A DNA stretch of 8,259 bases, from contig JAJFJE010000139.1 of assembly GCA_021774355.1 (NCBI GenBank), positions 1 through 8,259 on the forward strand. Reading direction: 5' to 3'. Shown here in pieces: positions 5,694 to 8,259 of this stretch. The notes beneath the pieces are model-generated. The model did no database searches. It saw only the letters and a list, made by a program, of their open reading frames with translations, and was not told where the DNA came from. This DNA comes from Alphaproteobacteria bacterium (GTDB taxonomy: Bacteria > Pseudomonadota > Alphaproteobacteria > Zavarziniales > Zavarziniaceae). A program made the position numbers and the translations under genes. Every line of letters starts with the position of its first letter. The first letter of the stretch is position 1.

Positions 5694-6478
5694 CCCGTGG
5701 CCCCGCCACTCTGTACCGTTGCACCGTGTTTCATGCCCGTCTGCGGCCGTTCCATCACCAGTTCCGCTACCGGGTGTTCAGCCTGCTGGTCGATATCGAT
5801 CGCCTGGCCGAATTGCCGCGGATCAGCCGCCTGCTGGGGCATGACCGCCGGGCGGTGCTGAGCATCTGGAACCGCGATCATGGGCCGCGCGACGGCACCG
5901 CCCTGCGCCCCTGGGCCGAGGCCCGGCTTGCCGAAGCCGGCCTCGACCGGCACCCGGGGCGGATCGCATTGCTGTGCTTTCCCCGCCTGTGGGGCTACGT
6001 CTTCAACCCGCTCAGCGTCTATTACTGCTGGACGGCCGCCGGGCGGCTCTACGCCGTCATCCACGAGGTCAGGAACACCTTCGGCGAGCAGCACGCCTAT
6101 GTCCTGCCGGCCCTGGCGGACGACCACGGCACGATCCTGCAGAGCGCCGAAAAATGCTTCCACGTCTCGCCGTTTATCGGCATGGCCGGGCACTATCGGT
6201 TCCGCCTGGCCGAGCCTGGCCGGCGGCTGCGCCTGCAGATCGACGAGGACGATGGCGACGGCCCCCTGCTGACCGCCAGCCTGTCCGGCACGGCCCAGCC
6301 GGCGGCCACCGCCAGCCTCGCCTTGGCGGTCCTGCGCCACCCGCTGATGACCCTCAAGGTCGTGGCGGCCATCCATTGGCAGGCCCTGCGCCTGTGGCTG
6401 AAGGGTGCGCCCCTGCACAGCAAGCCGGAGCCCGCCAGCCCGGCGGGCTTGGCCCGCCCGCCAACTGGAGCCGAATGA
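5690..6478 (+). CDS. DUF1365 family protein
   Basis: A 262-residue protein of the DUF1365 family, whose biochemical role I do not know to be established. Family blocks are all present: TVFHARLRPFHHQFRYRVFS (12-31), FNPLSVYYC (105-113), EVRNTFGEQHAY (126-137), EKCFHVSPFIGM (154-165), and near the C-terminus HPLMTLKVVAAIHWQALRLW. The many conserved His residues (15, 22, 23, 125, 135, 158) could suggest a metal or active site, but that is speculation. It is soluble or peripheral in appearance, with no clear signal peptide. It is embedded between the FAD oxidoreductase (ATGA overlap) and the Cfa-like methyltransferase (TGATG overlap), so it is probably translated together with them and acts in the same lipid pathway. 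The start is fixed by the operon overlap and the family's usual N-terminus. Confidence 0.93.
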   Translation: MTRGPATLYRCTVFHARLRPFHHQFRYRVFSLLVDIDRLAELPRISRLLGHDRRAVLSIWNRDHGPRDGTALRPWAEARLAEAGLDRHPGRIALLCFPRLWGYVFNPLSVYYCWTAAGRLYAVIHEVRNTFGEQHAYVLPALADDHGTILQSAEKCFHVSPFIGMAGHYRFRLAEPGRRLRLQIDEDDGDGPLLTASLSGTAQPAATASLALAVLRHPLMTLKVVAAIHWQALRLWLKGAPLHSKPEPASPAGLARPPTGAE

Positions 6479-7719
6479 TGAGTCTGACGAGCACGCCGCC
6501 GCAGCGCCTGGGCCTGACCGCGGCGGCGGCCGCGACGCTTCCCGGGATGAGGCGGGCCATGCGGCTGGTGCTCTTTCTCGGCCGGCACCTGGAATATGGC
6601 CACCTGATCGTTCATGTCGATGGCGTGGGCACGGTGCGCCTGGACGGCCGCCAGGCGGGCGCGACGGCAGAACTGACGGTGCATAATCAGCGCATGGCAC
6701 GGCGCCTTGTGACCCAGGGCGGCCTGGGATTCGCCGAGAGCTATCTCGACGGCGACTGGTCGACCGGCGACCTGAGCGGCCTCCTGGCCCTGGCCAACCG
6801 CAACGACCAGTTCATCGAAAATGTCATGGCCGGCCAGCCGTGGATCCAGGCGGCGCGGCGCCTCGGCCACGCCCTGCGCGGCAATTCGCGGCGCGGCAGC
6901 CGGCGCAACATCGCCTTTCACTACGACCTCGGCAATCCGTTCTATGCCGCATGGCTCGATCCCGGCATGACCTATTCGGCAGCCATGTTCGCGCAGCCGG
7001 ACGAGGCCCTGATGCCCGCCCAGGCCCGCAAATTCGATCATCTGGCGAACACCATCGCCCTGGCGCCGGACGACCACCTGCTTGAGATCGGCTGCGGCTG
7101 GGGCGGCTTTGCCGAGCATGTCGCCCGCACCCGGGGGTGCCGGGTGACCGCCGTGACCATTTCCGAACAGCAATATGCCTATGCCCGGCAGCGCATTTTC
7201 GCGGCCGGCCTGGCGGAGAAGGTCGATATCCGTCTGCAGGACTATCGCGATGTCGGCGGCCAGTTCGACAAGGTGGCCTCGATCGAGATGTTCGAAGCGG
7301 TCGGCGAACGCTACTGGCCGGTGTTCTTCGACAAGCTGGCCGCCGTCCTCAAGCCGGGCGGCCTGGCCGGCCTCCAGGTGATCACCATCGACGACCGCTA
7401 TTTCGAAACCTATCGCCGGGGCGTCGACTTCATCCAGCGCTACGTCTTTCCAGGCGGCATGCTGCCCTCGCCTTCAGTGTTCGCCGCCCGGGCGTCGCAG
7501 GCCGGCCTGAAACAAGGCGCAACCGTGTGTTTCGGTCAGGATTACGCCGTCACCGTGGACCGCTGGCGGCAGTGTTTCAGCGATCGCTGGGCGACGATCG
7601 AGCCGCTCGGCTTCGACGAACGCTTCCGCCGCCTGTGGAATTATTACTTGTCTTATTGTGAGGCAGGCTTCAGAACCGGCTCCATCGACGTTATGCAAAC
7701 CGTTCTGTCGCGTGGTTGA
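6478..7719 (+). CDS. Cyclopropane-fatty-acid-synthase-like SAM methyltransferase, non-canonical active site
   Basis: A 413-residue member of the CFA synthase family, expected to methylate cis double bonds of phospholipid acyl chains at the membrane. An N-terminal lipid-associated domain (to about 140) leads to the catalytic domain, entered at FHYDLGNPFYAAWLD. The SAM motif is LEIGCGWGG (202-210), followed by QDYRD and the conserved Glu273 in MFEAVG. Compared with E. coli Cfa, two bicarbonate ligands differ: Cys139 is Ala168 (YSAAMF instead of YSCAYW) and His266 is Gln300 (LQVITI instead of LLHTIG). Glu239 (Glu273) and Tyr317 (Tyr356, FGQDY) are kept. This argues against plain cyclopropanation and for a methyl- or methylene-transferring relative, such as those of Rhodobacter furan fatty acid synthesis. 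The start at 6478 lies 7 bases after GGAG; ATG 6475 is an equally possible start one codon earlier. It overlaps the transporter gene by 8 bp. Confidence 0.93.
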   Translation: MSLTSTPPQRLGLTAAAAATLPGMRRAMRLVLFLGRHLEYGHLIVHVDGVGTVRLDGRQAGATAELTVHNQRMARRLVTQGGLGFAESYLDGDWSTGDLSGLLALANRNDQFIENVMAGQPWIQAARRLGHALRGNSRRGSRRNIAFHYDLGNPFYAAWLDPGMTYSAAMFAQPDEALMPAQARKFDHLANTIALAPDDHLLEIGCGWGGFAEHVARTRGCRVTAVTISEQQYAYARQRIFAAGLAEKVDIRLQDYRDVGGQFDKVASIEMFEAVGERYWPVFFDKLAAVLKPGGLAGLQVITIDDRYFETYRRGVDFIQRYVFPGGMLPSPSVFAARASQAGLKQGATVCFGQDYAVTVDRWRQCFSDRWATIEPLGFDERFRRLWNYYLSYCEAGFRTGSIDVMQTVLSRG

Positions 7720-8259
7720 AAAGACCCACCGCCTCCCACCTGCCCAAATCTGGAGCTATGGCCTACCCGCCCTGTCATTGACGGCGGTGGGCGTGCCCCT
7801 GCTGCTGTTCCTTGTCCCGTTCTACACCACGGATATGGGCCTGCATCCCGAGGTGGTGGGCCTGACCCTTCTGCTGGTGCGGGTCGCCGACGGCTTTTTC
7901 GATCCGACTCTCGGCATGCTGTCGGACCGCATCCATACTCGCTGGGGACGGCGACGGCCGTGGCTGCTGGCCGGCACCATCCTGCTGGTGATCGCGGTCT
8001 ATTTCGTCTTCCTGCCCCGACCGCCGGTCACCCCGACCTATTTCCTGGTCTGGACGGTGGTGCTTTACGCCAGTTGGACCATGGTGATCGTGCCCTATGC
8101 CGCCTGGGGCGCCGAACTGACCAAGGATTTCTCCGAGCGCACCCGGGTCGCCGGGGTGCGCGAACTGTTCCTGCTGATCGGCACCGTGCTCGCCGCCTCG
8201 GTGCCCACCGTGGCCAAGTGGCTGGGCGACGAGAGCTATGCCGCGACCATGAAGGCGAT
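7712..8259 (+). CDS. GPH/MelB-type MFS transporter, N-terminal part (cut by right edge)
   Basis: A frame starting at GTG 7712, eight bases inside the end of the methyltransferase gene, is open for 182 codons to the edge. It begins (M)VEKTHRLPPAQIWSYGLPAL and contains about five hydrophobic helices. The signature of the glycoside-pentoside-hexuronide:cation symporter family is clear: RVADGFFDPTLGMLSD (57-72), with Asp60 and Asp64 in the DxxxD spacing of the MelB cation site, followed by the loop RWGRRRPW (77-84); VPYAAWGAEL continues the pattern. No upstream in-frame ATG exists near the boundary; GTG is the only sensible start and no strong SD is seen, so coupling to the preceding gene is likely. 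The substrate is unknown. Relatives in lipid-modification clusters may move lipids or other compounds rather than sugars; that is inference. Confidence 0.88.
   Translation, partial: MVEKTHRLPPAQIWSYGLPALSLTAVGVPLLLFLVPFYTTDMGLHPEVVGLTLLLVRVADGFFDPTLGMLSDRIHTRWGRRRPWLLAGTILLVIAVYFVFLPRPPVTPTYFLVWTVVLYASWTMVIVPYAAWGAELTKDFSERTRVAGVRELFLLIGTVLAASVPTVAKWLGDESYAATMKA

Overview
High-GC DNA with strong G/C bias at third codon positions. The gene families (FixK/FNR-like Crp regulator, OmpR-type response regulator, riboswitch-controlled thiC, and an amine oxidase/DUF1365/Cfa-like cluster) suggest a free-living alphaproteobacterium, perhaps in the Rhodospirillales or Rhodobacterales. That placement is inferred from gene content and style, not from a marker gene.

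Left part (1-1669). The 5' part of a Crp/Fnr-family regulator runs on the minus strand off the left edge. It is divergent from an orphan OmpR/PhoB-type response regulator (438-1163, +). The 137-bp gap between them holds a perfect TTGA-N6-TCAA (FNR/FixK-type) site at 335-348, so a Crp/Fnr protein probably controls one or both genes. A small GNAT-like protein (1205-1669, -) converges on the response regulator.

Middle part (1670-4119). A 361-bp gap contains a 27-bp direct repeat, a perfect 14-bp palindrome, a TTGACA promoter element and a complete TPP riboswitch. It leads into thiC (HMP-phosphate synthase), with a possible SD-sequestering helix as the expression platform. thiC overlaps tail-to-tail by 11 bp with a MAPEG-family membrane protein on the minus strand.

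Right part (4315-8259). A tightly overlapped plus-strand operon: a possible 28-codon leader ORF, an FAD-dependent amine-oxidase-like protein (4398-5693), a DUF1365 protein (5690-6478), a cyclopropane-fatty-acid-synthase-like SAM methyltransferase (6478-7719) and a GPH/MelB-type transporter (from 7712, cut by the right edge). Every junction overlaps by 1-8 bp. The methyltransferase has lost two residues, Cys and His, that bind the catalytic bicarbonate in true CFA synthases. It is therefore better read as a non-cyclopropanating fatty-acyl methyltransferase. Together with the FAD oxidoreductase and DUF1365 protein this suggests modification of membrane lipid acyl chains, of the kind linked in Rhodobacter to the singlet-oxygen response and furan/methylated fatty acids. 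This operon is the most interesting part of the window.
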